Assembly: GCA_014529385.2 (NCBI GenBank)
Contig: CM043971.1
Location: 57,666,709 to 57,730,708 of the forward strand
Direction of reading: 5' to 3'
From: Adiantum capillus-veneris
Taxonomy: Eukaryota > Streptophyta > Polypodiopsida > Polypodiales > Pteridaceae
Length of the DNA: 64,000 bases
Every line of letters starts with the position of its first letter. Positions within the stretch are counted from its first letter, which is position 1. The notes beneath the pieces are model-generated. The model had not been told where the DNA came from. It saw nothing but the letters and a program-made list of their open reading frames with translations, and did not search any database. Below, in pieces: positions 1 through 10,552 of the stretch. The position numbers and the translations under genes were made by a program.

Positions 1-2
1 AA

Positions 3-575
3 GGGTATGCTGATGCAGATATGGCAGGTGACAAAGATACTCGAAGGAGCACTACTGGCTATGTCTTCACGGTTGGAGGCACAACAGTAAGCTGGGCTTC
101 AAAGCTGGAGAAAGTGGTTTCACTTTCTACCATGGAAGCAGAGTATGTAGCAATGACGGAGGCAAGCAAAGAAATTATGTGGCTTCACAGATTCTTAGAA
201 GAGCTTGGATTCAAACAAGACAATTGTGTCTTGTACAGTGATAGCCAAAGCGCTATCCATCTTGCGAAAAACTCAGCCTTTCATTCAAGGACAAAGCACA
301 TTGAGGTGAGATATCACTTCATACGCACTCTTTTGAAAGAGGGACAGCTAAAGATAGGAAAGGTGCATACAAGTGAAAATCCTGCAGACATGTTTACAAA
401 GGTGGTCAACAAAGAGAAGTTGAGCTTTTGCTCATCTTCAATCAGCATTCAATCAGCTTTTGCTCATCTTCAATCAGCATTCAAGGATAAGAAGCCAAAA
501 TGGAAAGCAGTCCAGGTAGGAGATCAGTCTCCAAGTGGGAGATTGATAAGTGTGGAGCCTGATTTACCCTTGTAA
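3..575 (+). CDS. Ty1/copia polyprotein, C-terminal RNase H (partial, open at window start)
   Basis: This is the last domain of a copia Pol protein. It removes RNA from RNA/DNA hybrids during reverse transcription in the element's virus-like particle. The frame is open through the left edge and reads [20 protein letters not shown], a hallmark of the copia RNase H start. It continues with SLSTMEAEY and [14 protein letters not shown] (catalytic acidic residues), then [13 protein letters not shown] and NPADMFTK, the usual copia C-terminal blocks. The tail after NKEKL is low complexity: a short stretch ([15 protein letters not shown]) is duplicated, so the final 40 or so residues look like read-through into the polypurine tract and LTR. 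The rest of Pol lies left of the window. It resembles the Tnt1/SIRE-type group (inference). No frameshift is seen in the visible part. Confidence 0.9.
   Translation, partial: GYADADMAGDKDTRRSTTGYVFTVGGTTVSWASKLEKVVSLSTMEAEYVAMTEASKEIMWLHRFLEELGFKQDNCVLYSDSQSAIHLAKNSAFHSRTKHIEVRYHFIRTLLKEGQLKIGKVHTSENPADMFTKVVNKEKLSFCSSSISIQSAFAHLQSAFKDKKPKWKAVQVGDQSPSGRLISVEPDLPL
531..543 (+). other. Polypurine tract of the copia element
   Basis: The sequence CCAAGTGGGAGAT directly precedes a TG dinucleotide. This is the typical copia plus-strand priming site at the edge of the 3' LTR. Confidence 0.65.
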
Positions 576-1345
576 TTTTCTCTGGTAAAAGCGCACATTT
601 GTAAGGCCCCCATTATGAGGAGAATCCATCGTGCGTGAAGGTAAATCACTCACTGGAAACCAAAATTTTCGCAGTCAAAACCAGGGGCAACTTTAGGGGC
701 CTCGGGGGCGGAAGCCCCTGATACTTTTTTTTCCCTCGTCGGAATATTCCTTTTCGCCGAAATATTATGGCCGGACGGCAGCCGGAAAGTGGTCGGAAAA
801 CAACCGTTGGTTGGCCGGTGGCCGGTAGTCAATGGCCGGTGACCGGTGGTTGGAAGTCAATGGCTGGTGGCCGGTGGCCGAATTCAAAAGCGGACTTGTC
901 TTCTCAAGGGCGGCCACACATGGGCGGATTGGAGGGTCTGATTTGGACTTATCTACACAAGGGCGGCTACACATGGCTGCCTCTCATGAGAGAGGGCAGC
1001 CCTTTTGGCCTATAAAAGGAGGCCATTTCTACACACATTTAATAGTGTGAAGTTGATGCAACAAGGTGAGTGTGAGGTGGAGAGAGTAAAGCAAGGCGGG
1101 AGCTCCATTAAGGGTATAATCCCTTTGTAAACTACTTCTTGTTTTGAAGTACTAAAGCCATTGAGTGGCTGCTTTCCCGTGGACGTAGCCCACATTGGGT
1201 GAACCATGTATATCATGTGTACTCTCTCTCTGATCTCTGTCTCTCTCTCTCTCTTTACAGGCTATAATCTCGTGTATGTAAATCTGTCTCTCTCCATTAA
1301 GTAATCTACTCAATTATCTATTTAGCTACGTCTTATTTCCTAACA
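544..1345 (+). repeat. 3' LTR of the truncated copia element
   Basis: It starts TGATAAGTG right after the polypurine tract and is judged to end at CCTAACA (1,339-1,345), giving TG...CA ends and about 802 bp. It contains a TATA box and a CT-rich leader. At about 767-885 it has a cluster of GGCCGG/GGCCGGT motifs. Two copies of GGGCGGC(C/T)ACACATGG lie at about 909 and 960. The 5' LTR is outside the window, so the boundary and target duplication cannot be confirmed. Confidence 0.6.
1011..1018 (+). promoter_or_regulatory. TATA box in copia LTR
   Basis: TATAAAAG in the context GGCCTATAAAAGGAGG, about 470 bp into the LTR. It is followed by a region suited to the start of the R segment. This is the likely Pol II promoter of the element. 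Confidence 0.6.
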
Positions 1346-1389
1346 TGGTCAATCATCCTCAATTGTTGGCACCCTATCCCATCCTTCTT

Positions 1390-2190
1390 CACTATCAAGA
1401 ACTTATAGTTTAGGTGGTTGTATCTCATCGTTTTCCGGGTTTCTCGACCCTTCCTTTTCTTGAGCTTTTTCTCTTAGGATTTTGGTCTCAACTTTTGCCG
1501 ATTCTCCTATAACTTCTTGCTGAGGATTTTGTTTTTCCATCAAGGTTTGTGTGATTTGAACCAGGTTTCTGTAAGCTTCTAATATAGTTGTTTTCATTTC
1601 AGGTGTTGGATAGTTTTCCATTGGTTTTCCAACGTTTGCTTGGATTTTAACCCAGCTTGGAAATCTTGCAAAGCTACATTGATTGGTTCATAGATTTTAT
1701 CAACTAGAACGGATCCAACCAATTTTGGTTTGAGCTCCTTAAGATCTGTTGAAAGAGTCTGCGTTTTATCTTTTATCTCCTTCCTTTCTTCCCTTTTATC
1801 TCCTTTTGTTGTTTTTGTCTCTTGAGTTTGTATCTTTTGCATTTTTCTTTCCTTGAGTTTTTGGAAGAATTGTTGGATTTATCAAATCCTTTTGTGTTTT
1901 CTATTTGTTACGCTTGGTTTGTGCTCTAGTCATCATTTGAAGAGGAATTATTGGGCTCCCCTTCCAATGAACTACTCGAAACCACTTGAACTATGTTTAA
2001 GATAGTTTTTACTTTGTTTGCCCAACTCCTACGATAGCCCTCAGGAAAGTGTCCACCCTTGCATCTGCATGCTCCGCAATATGCCTATATAGGTCTCACA
2101 TTGTTATCCGGTTTAGGACAGTCATTTTTTCAATGGTCATTCGCTCCACAATAATTCTTGTGAGAGTACCCGCAGTTTACAAGAGGAGTT
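1390..2190 (-). pseudogene. Ty3/gypsy gag-linker fragment (minus strand)
   Basis: On the minus strand the order is a damaged zinc knuckle (CGANDH, stop, KNDC), a lysine/glutamate-rich coiled-coil stretch, GSVLVDKIYEPINVALQDF, and then ILEAYRNLVQITQTLMEKQ. The same order with similar wording occurs in the gypsy element at 38.4-39.1 kb (GSVLAEKVNEILDTLLKAYD, then MIQTAQALLEPL), so both belong to one gypsy lineage. At least one frameshift lies near 1,610, and stop codons interrupt the zinc-knuckle part. It is a non-functional relic. It meets a plus-strand gypsy relic at about 2.19 kb. Confidence 0.6.
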
Positions 2191-2214
2191 AGTAGGTAAT
2201 ACCGACGTACTAAA

Positions 2215-2530
2215 GTTAGAACTAAAGAATCTCAAAAAGAAAATTACCAAAAAAGTGGAGAAGTGGTGTGTCAACTACAATGATGATAGTCCTGCACCAA
2301 GTGATTGCACTAAATCTGATTATTGTGAGCATAGAGGACACAAATGGGAAGAATTCCGAGTAAGATTTGTAAGTCCTAGTAGTCAAGTTGGCAGCACCAA
2401 CTACTCGGGAGTCTTCAGGTCAACCTCAAAAAAAAATTAATCCCAACTATGCAAGGCCCCCACCTAGGAAATTCAATTGCTCTAAATGCAGGAAGGAAGG
2501 CCACTTGCCTGGTAATTCCTAGAAATGTTT
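2215..2530 (+). pseudogene. Gypsy gag C-terminal part with zinc knuckle
   Basis: The reading begins with VEKWCVNYNDDSPAPSDC. This resembles the EPKWCEIERKWTNHTEEEC block in the gag at 37.8 kb. After a stop at 2,440 another frame gives FNCSKCRKEGHLPGNS, a CX2CX4H knuckle whose last cysteine is preceded by a stop. Gag binds RNA and forms the particle. This copy is broken. Confidence 0.6.
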
Positions 2531-3169
2531 CCTCATCAACCTAAAACTGAGGTTAGTTTATTGTAGCCAAAGGTAGTAGCAATAACACAAGCTCAAAACC
2601 AAGTTTTATTTTAGCCACTAAACAAAATACGCATAGATCCAATAGAAATTTGGCAATAAGTAAATAACAAAGCAATGAAGGTCATAAATAATTTGCAAAA
2701 TAAAAAGCCGCAATAGAGCTCAAAGAAGACTAGGAAATAATTGGGAAAGTCTCAAAGATAGTGGGGAAAACAAGCCATTAAATTAAAAAAAAAATTAGGG
2801 CAAGGAAATAAGCTCAAGAGCATATAGAAGCTTGTCTTGAGGAGCCTAAACAATCATATAGAAAATCAAAATATTTGAAGGGAAAGAGCGGAGAGGAGAG
2901 AAATGGATTACAAAATCCCAAGGGGAGTATGGACTAGAATAGAAATAGGATCTCCTTGTGGAAGTATAATGCTAAGAGGGTAACAAAGCTCTCTCTATAT
3001 ATGCCTAAGCCGGTCTAGGTAGTGCAAGAAATTAAGGAGCTATTGAAACAAGAGGGAATGAAAATTGCCTATGAGCTTAACAAGGAAAAATTTGGGGATG
3101 ATTAGGCTCCAATTGTAATAGTAGAATGCAAGATCAAAAAACATTGAAATCCAATAGATAAGGCAACCT

Positions 3170-3425
3170 TGGATGGTAGGGCAATCGTGAACATTATGTC
3201 AAAACGAGTCTTGAAGCACCTAGGACTTAAATGCAAGCCAATACCCTTCAAAATGAGAATGGCCAATCATGTGAAATTTGAACCTCTAGGGATGGTAGAA
3301 ATGCGCCCACCATCATGATAGGAGGGGTTGGATTTGATGCATCTTTGTTTATACTAGTATTTGGGGACTCTTATGACATATTCTTGGGCAGATCATGGCT
3401 CAGAGTAGTCGAAGCAGTGCATAAC
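3170..3425 (+). pseudogene. Gypsy aspartic protease relic
   Basis: The translation gives GRAIVNIMSKRVLKHLG, then GMVE, and FGDSYDIFLGRSWLR. The last block matches the conserved DIILGRPFMR-type C-terminal block of plant gypsy proteases. In this copy the expected catalytic Asp-containing triad is not intact (AIVN where AIVD is usual), so it would be inactive. Confidence 0.6.
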
Positions 3426-3478
3426 TAGAATACAAACAATCTCACCATGAAGATGGGATCAAAGGAGATAACAATGTC

Positions 3479-3622
3479 CATAGCTTGCACTAAAGTCCCC
3501 AAGAATAGTAGGCTAGGAGATATATTTCTCTTAAAGCCCCAAGATTTGTCCATAGCTTGGATTAAAGTCCCCAAGAATAGTAGGCTAGGAGACATATCTA
3601 TCTTAAGGCCCCAAGATTTGTG
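3479..3622 (+). repeat. In-frame 72-bp tandem duplication in gypsy pol
   Basis: Two adjacent copies each run from CATAGCTTG through a shared GTCCCCAAGAATAGTAGG core to CCCCAAGATTTGT. They are 72 bp apart, that is 24 codons, and encode KVPKNSRLGD twice without changing frame. The copies differ at a handful of bases. Confidence 0.8.
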
Positions 3623-3889
3623 GAAAAATCTAAAGGCCAACAACACTTTTCAAGTGGGAACACTAGGTGTTAAACTAGTAACTACTAAACTAGAGTTGGC
3701 ATTTCAACAAGAAATGTTCCCAGCACACTTCCAACACCAAGAAGAAGGCCTTTGTGAAATAACTAAACATGCTAGTTTGAAAGTTACCATGGACAAAGTT
3801 GAAGAGGTGTGCATTGAGGGAGATGAAACAAGGATATTGAGGGTGAACAAGATAATGTCAAATAGATTTAAGAAATCACTCTTTGAATT

Positions 3890-4720
3890 GGTCCATGAAT
3901 TCAAGGATGTATTTTTCTAGGACCACATTGAGCTAAAAGGTATAGACCCAAGAGTGTGCCAGCACAAAATACCATTGAAGATGGATTCGATACCTATCAA
4001 AATGTAGAGGTACAAGGTGAATTCAAACCATGCAAAGAAGGTAAAAGAAGAGATAGATGAATTACTAAAGGTTGGGTTTATCATTGAAGTGGAAAGTAGG
4101 AACTAGCTCTTCCCAATGTGGTAGTCCTAAAGAAGAATGGGAAGCTAAGTATCTGTGTGGATCTCAAGAAATTGAATGCACAAACCATCAACGATCCTTT
4201 TTTGTTGTAATTCACAAATAAAATGCTAGATCAAATTTTTGGGTATGAAATGTATAGTGTTGCTGATGGGTACAATGGGTACAATCAAATTAGCCTAGTA
4301 CCTAGCGATAGAGAGGAAACAACATTCATCACTGAGTGGGGATCATTCATATTCTTGGTTATGCCATTTGGTCTATGCAGCACACCAGCAACATACTAAA
4401 GAGCAATGATGGCCATATTCATAGAATACCTACAAAATTTTATCTTTATTTTTGTTGATGATCTCATGGTATATTCCAGTGCAATAAACATTTTGAATGC
4501 TTACAACTGATGCTAGATGCAAGGAAGAGAGGGATTTCTTGAACCCATTCATATTCATGTTTGCGGCATACAGAGAAACGATGTTGGGGCATGTGGTATC
4601 CAACATAGGAATAGAGTTTTCAAAGGATAAGGTAAAAGCAATCCTAGAAGCTGTGACACTAACCAATGCAAATGGAGTTTTTAGCTTTCTCAGATATGTG
4701 AATTTTTACTAATGGTTTGT
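3890..4720 (+). pseudogene. Gypsy reverse transcriptase relic
   Basis: Scattered frames show FKDVFF (RT entry), KEEIDELLKVGFIIEVE, VDLKKLNAQT, an MPFGLC-type block (ATGCCATTTGGTCTATGC) and finally FIFVDDLMVYS around 4,441-4,480. The last carries the catalytic Asp-Asp of gypsy RT. Several stops and frameshifts separate these blocks. The enzyme would copy element RNA into DNA in the particle, but this copy cannot be translated through. Confidence 0.8.
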
Positions 4721-4829
4721 GGATAAGTTAGCAAAGTTGGCAACACCAAGCTATGCTTTGACCAAGAAAGAAGTCACATTCGGATGGGATTAGGATTGCC
4801 AAGGCAGGTTTGAGACTATCAAGAAGCTT

Positions 4830-5145
4830 GTATCAAAAAACTCAATCCTGAGGCAGCTAAAATGGGATCAAATATTCCATGTTCACATGGATGCATTTGG
4901 GATATCTCTAGGAGCTATATTGGCACATCCTAAAGGAGACTCTCCTATCTATTTTGCAAGCAAAATTTTTTTTCATGCATAACAGTCCTATATTACAACT
5001 ACAAAGGAGGCAATGAGCATGGTGTTTGCAATGCAAAAAAATTTGTCACTATTTTTTGGGAAATTTATTTGTTCTTTATGTAGATCATCTTGCATTGTTG
5101 CACTTGATGAACAAAGTTATCATCTAAGGGAGGCTATTCAAGTGG
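4830..5145 (+). pseudogene. Gypsy RNase H relic
   Basis: Readable as VHMDAFGISLGAILAHPKGD, then PIYFASK and SYITTTKEAMSMVFAMQK. These match the gypsy RNase H blocks (D-A-S-G, PIYFASR, NYTTTE). The first catalytic Asp (HMDAFG) remains. The end of the domain is frameshifted (LYVDHLALLHL-like codons near 5,080). Confidence 0.75.
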
Positions 5146-5639
5146 ATGTTATTGCTTCAAGAATTTGACTTTAAAGTGATTCATAAATATAGTCACAGAC
5201 ACTTTGGAGAAGACTTATTATTTAGAGTTGCACCAATGATTGAGGAAACAAAAAGTCAAGATGAATTTCTTGATGTTGTATCGTTTTTCATTAAGGCTAA
5301 CATAGATGGTTCAGAGATTGAAATATATTTTCAAAATGGTGAGCTACCAGCTGGTTGGCCCATGAAAAGGAAACATGCATTAATCATACAGGCTCAAAAC
5401 TACACATGGGTAGCTGGAGCATTGCACAAGGTGGGGAAAGATAGGATACTAAGGAGGTGTGTCCCAAGTCTAGAAAGGATAGCGCTACTAGAAGGATCTC
5501 ATGAAGGAGAACTAGGAGGGCACATGTCAAAAGAAGTTATGGCCAAGAAATTGCCCATAGATAGGCTATTAATGGGATTCCATGTTCAAAGATTCCCAAG
5601 ACTGGGTTAAGGGGTATGATCTTTATCATAAAATGGGAA

Positions 5640-6480
5640 AACCACTTCATAGTAACATGGGACCACTACAACCATTCAACCCCTAGCTCCATTCATGAGG
5701 TGGGGGATCAATTTCATGGAGCCTTTCAAAAACATTGTTAAGCATAAATACACTATAAGAGAAACTGACTAGATGACCAAGTGGGTAGAGGAAAAAGCAC
5801 TAACAAATAACACAGCAAAAAAGACATCCATATTCCTACATGTATACATTATCACAAGATAAGGCTATCATCTAGAATTGGTCAGTGATGATCAAGGAAC
5901 CCACTTCTTGAACAAGACAATCAAAGCACTAGCTGAAGTGTTCAAGACCAAGAACTAAAAGGACACAACTCAATATCCAAGATGCAATGGTCAAGTTGAG
6001 AGCACAAATAAAACATTGAAGACAATCTTGACCAAGAATGCTGCAACAATGAAGGTGTCCTAGGATATGCATCTCAATTCAGCCTTACGGGCATATAGAA
6101 CAGCTTTCAAGATATCCACCAAGCAAACCCCTTCAAATTAGCTTTGGTTAGGAGGAAATTGTTCCATTTGAGTTTACAATCCCTACTTTGAAGACTTTAG
6201 TTTTGTATCAACTAGAGTTAGAATCCAATCTTCAAAGGCGATTGCTAGAATTGGGAAAGCTAGATGAGAAAACGTAGAGAGTGCTATGGGAAGAGGAGGG
6301 GGCCAAGGTCTGAAGAAAAGAAAGTTCAAAGAGGGTGACCTAGTACTCTATTGAAATTGAGGGAAGATGGATGGTAAGAGGAAGTTTCTAACCATTGGCT
6401 GGGCTAGGCCATACAAATTGTTTAGGGTGTATAAAAAAGGATCAGCAAAGCTCAGAGATTTGAAGGGTCTAGAACTCCTT
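5640..6480 (+). pseudogene. Gypsy integrase relic
   Basis: The region carries WGINFMEPF, MTKWVEEKALTNNTAKKTS, ELVSDDQGTHFLN, and YPRCNGQVESTNKTLKTIL: the D-D-E catalytic core blocks of a gypsy integrase. These are followed by an ALRAYRTAFK block and a GKFL-like chromatin-proximal tail. Stops occur at several points. An integrase of this kind would join element cDNA to host DNA. Confidence 0.75.
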
Positions 6481-6545
6481 GAAAGAGTGAATGTGAAACA
6501 ATTGAGAATATATAGACTCTAGAATCATGATCCAAACATAAAGAA

Positions 6546-7104
6546 GACATAAGACATTTTGGGAATAGTTCAAGTTCCGTTTTTTATAATGTTTCTTGAA
6601 AACTCAATATTTTTGTGTAGTTTGATCTATCATCTTTTTGTGGGCACACTCAATCGAATTCCCTTTCTCCAAATACCACCTTCATTTTGATAAACTTGAG
6701 CTATTTGAAGAAGCTCATCACTTAATAATATTCTCCAAATATTGTGTTGAACTTTGCTCTGGTCATAATATAATGAGAACTTTAGGGCACTTGGAGGTCA
6801 GCTAGAAGGAGTTTGATGCTAGTTAATGAGTTCAATTTGGGGTACTTGGAGGTCTATTGAAAGGAATTAGATGCTTGTTACCTCTTATTATAACTCCTCT
6901 TTAAACAAGCTTTTTAGATATTAAGTTGAGAATTTGTTAAAACTGGTGGCCATTTTGGAGGGAAAAAAGAATGCATTTGTTTCCGGGTAGAGGTGGAAAC
7001 ATGAATTTGTACATGGAAACCAAGCCACATAGCATAGATGTGTTGGAAATGACAAGCACTTTGAAAAATATTAAGCCTGTATCATGGTATGTACAAAAAG
7101 GTGT
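6546..7104. other. Stretch without recognisable gene
   Basis: AT-rich DNA following the gypsy integrase. It could hold a decayed 3' LTR, since it follows the end of the polyprotein. I could not find TG...CA boundaries or a second copy. Confidence 0.3.
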
Positions 7105-7510
7105 GCACGCTCAAACTCAAGTTCGAGCCTCCACATGCACTTGGCTCGAATTTGATAGTGAACCTCTACCATGGCTAGGTACAAAAATGATAGAAGACAA
7201 ACTCCTACAAAGTAGAAGAAGTCATGGAGGCTCAAACTTAAGTTCGAGCCTCTACCGTTGCTAGATACAAAAATGGTATAGGCTAAACCTCTACCAAATA
7301 AAAGAAGTCGAGAAGGCTCGAACTCTCTTCCTTTGCTAGATACAAAAATGGTGGAGGATAAAAAACCTGAACCAAATAAAAGAAGTCGTGGAGGCTCGAA
7401 CTTCTCTTCCTTTGCTCGATACAAAAATGGTAAAGGCTAAACCCCTACCAAATAGAATAAGGCATGGAGGCTCGAACTTAAGTTCGAACCTCTATCCTTG
7501 CTTGATATAG
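7105..7510. repeat. Tandem repeat with near-palindromic core
   Basis: Five units begin with GGCTCGAACT or a close variant at about 7,109, 7,229, 7,315, 7,393 and 7,469, spaced 76-120 bp. Between them recur the blocks TAGATACAAAAATGG and CTACCAAATA(A/G)AA. In three units the core is a near-perfect inverted repeat centred on CTTAAG (7,229-7,250 and 7,469-7,490, one mismatch each). No convincing coding content. Confidence 0.75.
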
Positions 7511-8594
7511 AAGGGGAAATATGGAATAGATTATTAGTTTCTTAGGTAATTTGCTAAATTAAACAAGGTTTCTCACCTAATATGAATGCCGGCATGTGAG
7601 AAGCTCAAGATAAGACGTGATAGTTGAGCTTCTTTCCAATTGTGTGTGCTATCTAAGAAGCAAGGCGAGAGCGTGTGACACAAAGCCTTGGACATTGGGC
7701 ATGGAATGCATGACAAGCATTGACAACAAACCAAACCCTTGGTGTGATCCATTCACAAAGAGTCCAAAACGTGGCCTTCATACTATGATTTTCCTCAAGC
7801 TAGTGTGCCTTATACCTATGAACACCTTCCGATCCAAGCTCTTGTGTTCTATAGATTGATCGGATTGTAGTATAGTATAGACTATATAATAGAAATGGCA
7901 GTAGAAGAATAAGAGAAGAAGATAATTTTTAACATCATAGGAAACTATCCCAAGAGACCTTAAAGATCTATTGGATCATGGGGTAGTATAGAATATAATA
8001 TTGTACAATAGAAATTGAAGATGCTGATGACGAGGGCTGCGGTAGGCTCGATTTGCAGTGAAGGTCGTGGAAGACACCGCAGCATTATCATGTGCCCGCG
8101 GTGTGCTCTATCTTGTAATAATTTGTTGCCGAGAAACTTCCATAGATTTGTCCCTGCTCTCTAGCTCTATTTGTGACATGACTTTCGCTTTTATTACAAA
8201 ACCATTGTCATCAACTAGACCTCCTCAACAAAAATGGGACAATTCTTCTCCTCTAGTTCAAGGGCTAAACCCCATGCTTCTAAGCGTGGGTTCAGATTGC
8301 ATGGGAAAAGGGTCCGTGCAGGGTCATTCTTTTGACATGGAGATAAGTGCTTCAAGGAGCACCATTGCTTTCTAGACCTACCGCAAACTTGGGTACCCTC
8401 AACCCTTGAAACAAGATTATTTCCAAGGGCTTTGTTAGCTAAAAATGCGCATGGTTGTTGATCTCGTGATCTGTAGATTTTGAGAGCAGTGATGTAGCCA
8501 CATTCTTGCTTTTGATTTGTTTTTTGAACTGTGCGTATTTACAAAAATGAGTGTTCGACACCTTGTGTGAATTGTAGTAAAAAACCTTGACAAC
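7511..8594. other. Stretch without recognisable gene
   Basis: No recognised domain. A 105-codon open frame at 8,058-8,375 (+) matches nothing I know and lacks supporting context. The block GTAGTATAGA...TATAATAGAAAT occurs twice, near 7,870 and 7,985. Confidence 0.3.
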
Positions 8595-9540
8595 GTTGGG
8601 CAATGTGAAGTTTGAACCCAACCCTAATACTTGCTCTTTCGAACTTGAGGCCGATCCCTTTCAAAAAATAAACACGATATTAGAAAGCTTGACCTGGCTG
8701 GCATGCAGTGTAGGTCAATGTGAAGTTTGAACCTGCCTTGAGGCCGAGCCCTTTCAAAAAAAGCTTGTGTGAGTTGTAGTGATAAAGATTGAACTGACAT
8801 GTAACGCAGGGCAATGTGAAGTTTGAACCTGCCCTAAGGCTTGCTTGTTTGAACTTGAGGTCGAACCCTTTCAAAAAATAAGCACAATATTAGAAATCTT
8901 GACCTGGCATGCAACGTAGGGCAATGTGAATTTTGAACCTGCCCTAAAGCCCATGTCACATGAGGGCGACGGACACAGCCTCCGTGGCTCCGGTGCTTTT
9001 TGGTCAAGAAAACACCATGTCCGTCATAGCAGTCACACGAGGCGGTTGCCTTTTCAACAAAACTTGACGAGTTCTATGCGTCGCTACACTTTGATTGGTT
9101 GTTGTGTAGGATGGGTGGGGTTGGGCAACATAGACCCCTCAGACACAAAGCTTGGTAGTACACCCATGACATGGCTTCCAGCTCTCCAAAAGGGAAGCTT
9201 GTCCACCACTTTGTGTGACAGACAGTGGGGAAGGCGGAATGCAGGATTGGTCCAGCTCACTGTGGTGCATGACCGTCCAAATACGTCTCATAGAGGCCTA
9301 AGGTTTGCTCATTTGAACTTGAAGACGAGCCCTTTCAAAAAAAAGCCTCTATGAATTGTAGTGAAGAAGCTTGAGCTAGAATGCAACATGAATTTTGAAC
9401 GCTTGCTTGTTCTTTCAAAAAAAAAGCCTCTGTGAATTGTGGTGAAGAAGCTTGAGCTAGAATGCAACATGTATTTTGAACGCTTACTTGTTCGAACTTG
9501 AGGCCGAGCCCTTTCAAAAGATAAACACAATATTAGAAAT
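8595..9540. repeat. Clustered dispersed repeat
   Basis: Short blocks recur in varying order. GGCAATGTGAAGTTTGAACC appears near 8,600, 8,715, 8,811 and, changed, 8,921. GAACTTGAGG(C/T)CGA(G/A)CCCTTTCAAAA appears near 8,640, 8,740, 8,850, 9,315 and 9,497. CTTGAGCTAGAATGCAACATG appears near 9,370 and 9,451. The pattern suggests nested or tandem copies of one non-coding repeat. The insert 8,950-9,300 is unrelated. Confidence 0.65.
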
Positions 9541-10395
9541 GCATAGTGGCTTTAATTTGAATTTCAAATATGACGGTCGTCAAAGATGACGATTGGAGCA
9601 GGGCATGCCGTCACTGCTTTTGATTCTTCCTCATCCACGTGCCTCAGCATCCCATGCCTCACCAAGATGTGACTCAAGCTACTGGTCACGTTCTGGCAAG
9701 CTCTTCCTACTCGCAGAGCGTGCGGAGTGCATGATGCGATCTTTTTGATCATACAGCCTGTGTGCCATGCCACAACCTTCCACTCTGGTGTTTGGATTTG
9801 GGCTCCTGTTCATGAAGGTATCATTTATTGTTCGCCCTTGTGTCCCATGCTGAGAGAAGCTTGTTAGTACGCTGAGAGGGATCATAGGAGCTTGGATGTG
9901 AAGGTGCTACCAATTGTTTGAGGGTAATCACAAATTGGAACATCCGCAAGCTCTTTCAAAGATTGGATTTTCTGCGAGCTCTTTCATGGATCTTCTCACA
10001 AAGAAGCCTCTCATGCCGGGAGCTCTCACAGACGTGCACCCTTATGCATAGGAGTCTGGACATGGCGCATGAGGGAATCGCAGGGGGAGAGGTCCGACAG
10101 CTATACCTCAGGCAGGTTGGAGCTGGGCCTTCTTCCACCATCTGGACTGCAAAGCCAGCCAACCTGCACGTAGGAATCTGGCACGGGTGTAGTCGCCATG
10201 GTGCATGAAAGTGTCGCAGTCAAAGATTAAGACTGGCAGCAGGGCCTTGCATGTCGGCAAGCAACGAAGAAGCAGGAGGTGTCTGCAAAGGCAACCACTT
10301 ATCTGTAGAGGTTCAAATGGTCAACATTTGAGGCTATGATGGCCAACGTTTAAGAATCCTTACTCATCCACAATCACCCTAATAACACTAGTAGG
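9541..10395. other. Stretch without recognisable gene
   Basis: Open frames on both strands (for example 9,918-10,208 +) overlap one another, and none shows a known domain. I see nothing I can name. Confidence 0.3.
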
Positions 10396-10552
10396 ATGGG
10401 CGTCAATGGTGGAGGGAAAAGACACAAACCAAAAAAAACCAAGCAAGGAGAAAAAAACATGGCGCTTTTGTTCTCACCCTCTTCTCCGTCTTCTTTTCTC
10501 TCTCTAAAAACTCTCTTGCACACGAACACAATATCATCTTTGCTCTCTTCTA

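Larger units (their letters stand above)
2195..6545 (+). mobile_element. Decayed Ty3/gypsy internal region (gag end to integrase)
   Basis: Plus-strand relic with the gypsy domain order: zinc knuckle (2,475-2,525), aspartic protease (about 3,170-3,420), reverse transcriptase (about 3,890-4,720), RNase H (about 4,830-5,140) and integrase (about 5,640-6,480). RNase H lying before integrase identifies gypsy rather than copia. Every domain has stop codons and frameshifts, so it is long dead. I did not find LTRs or a primer site. The 5' end is cut by the head-to-head junction with the minus-strand gag relic. Confidence 0.85.
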
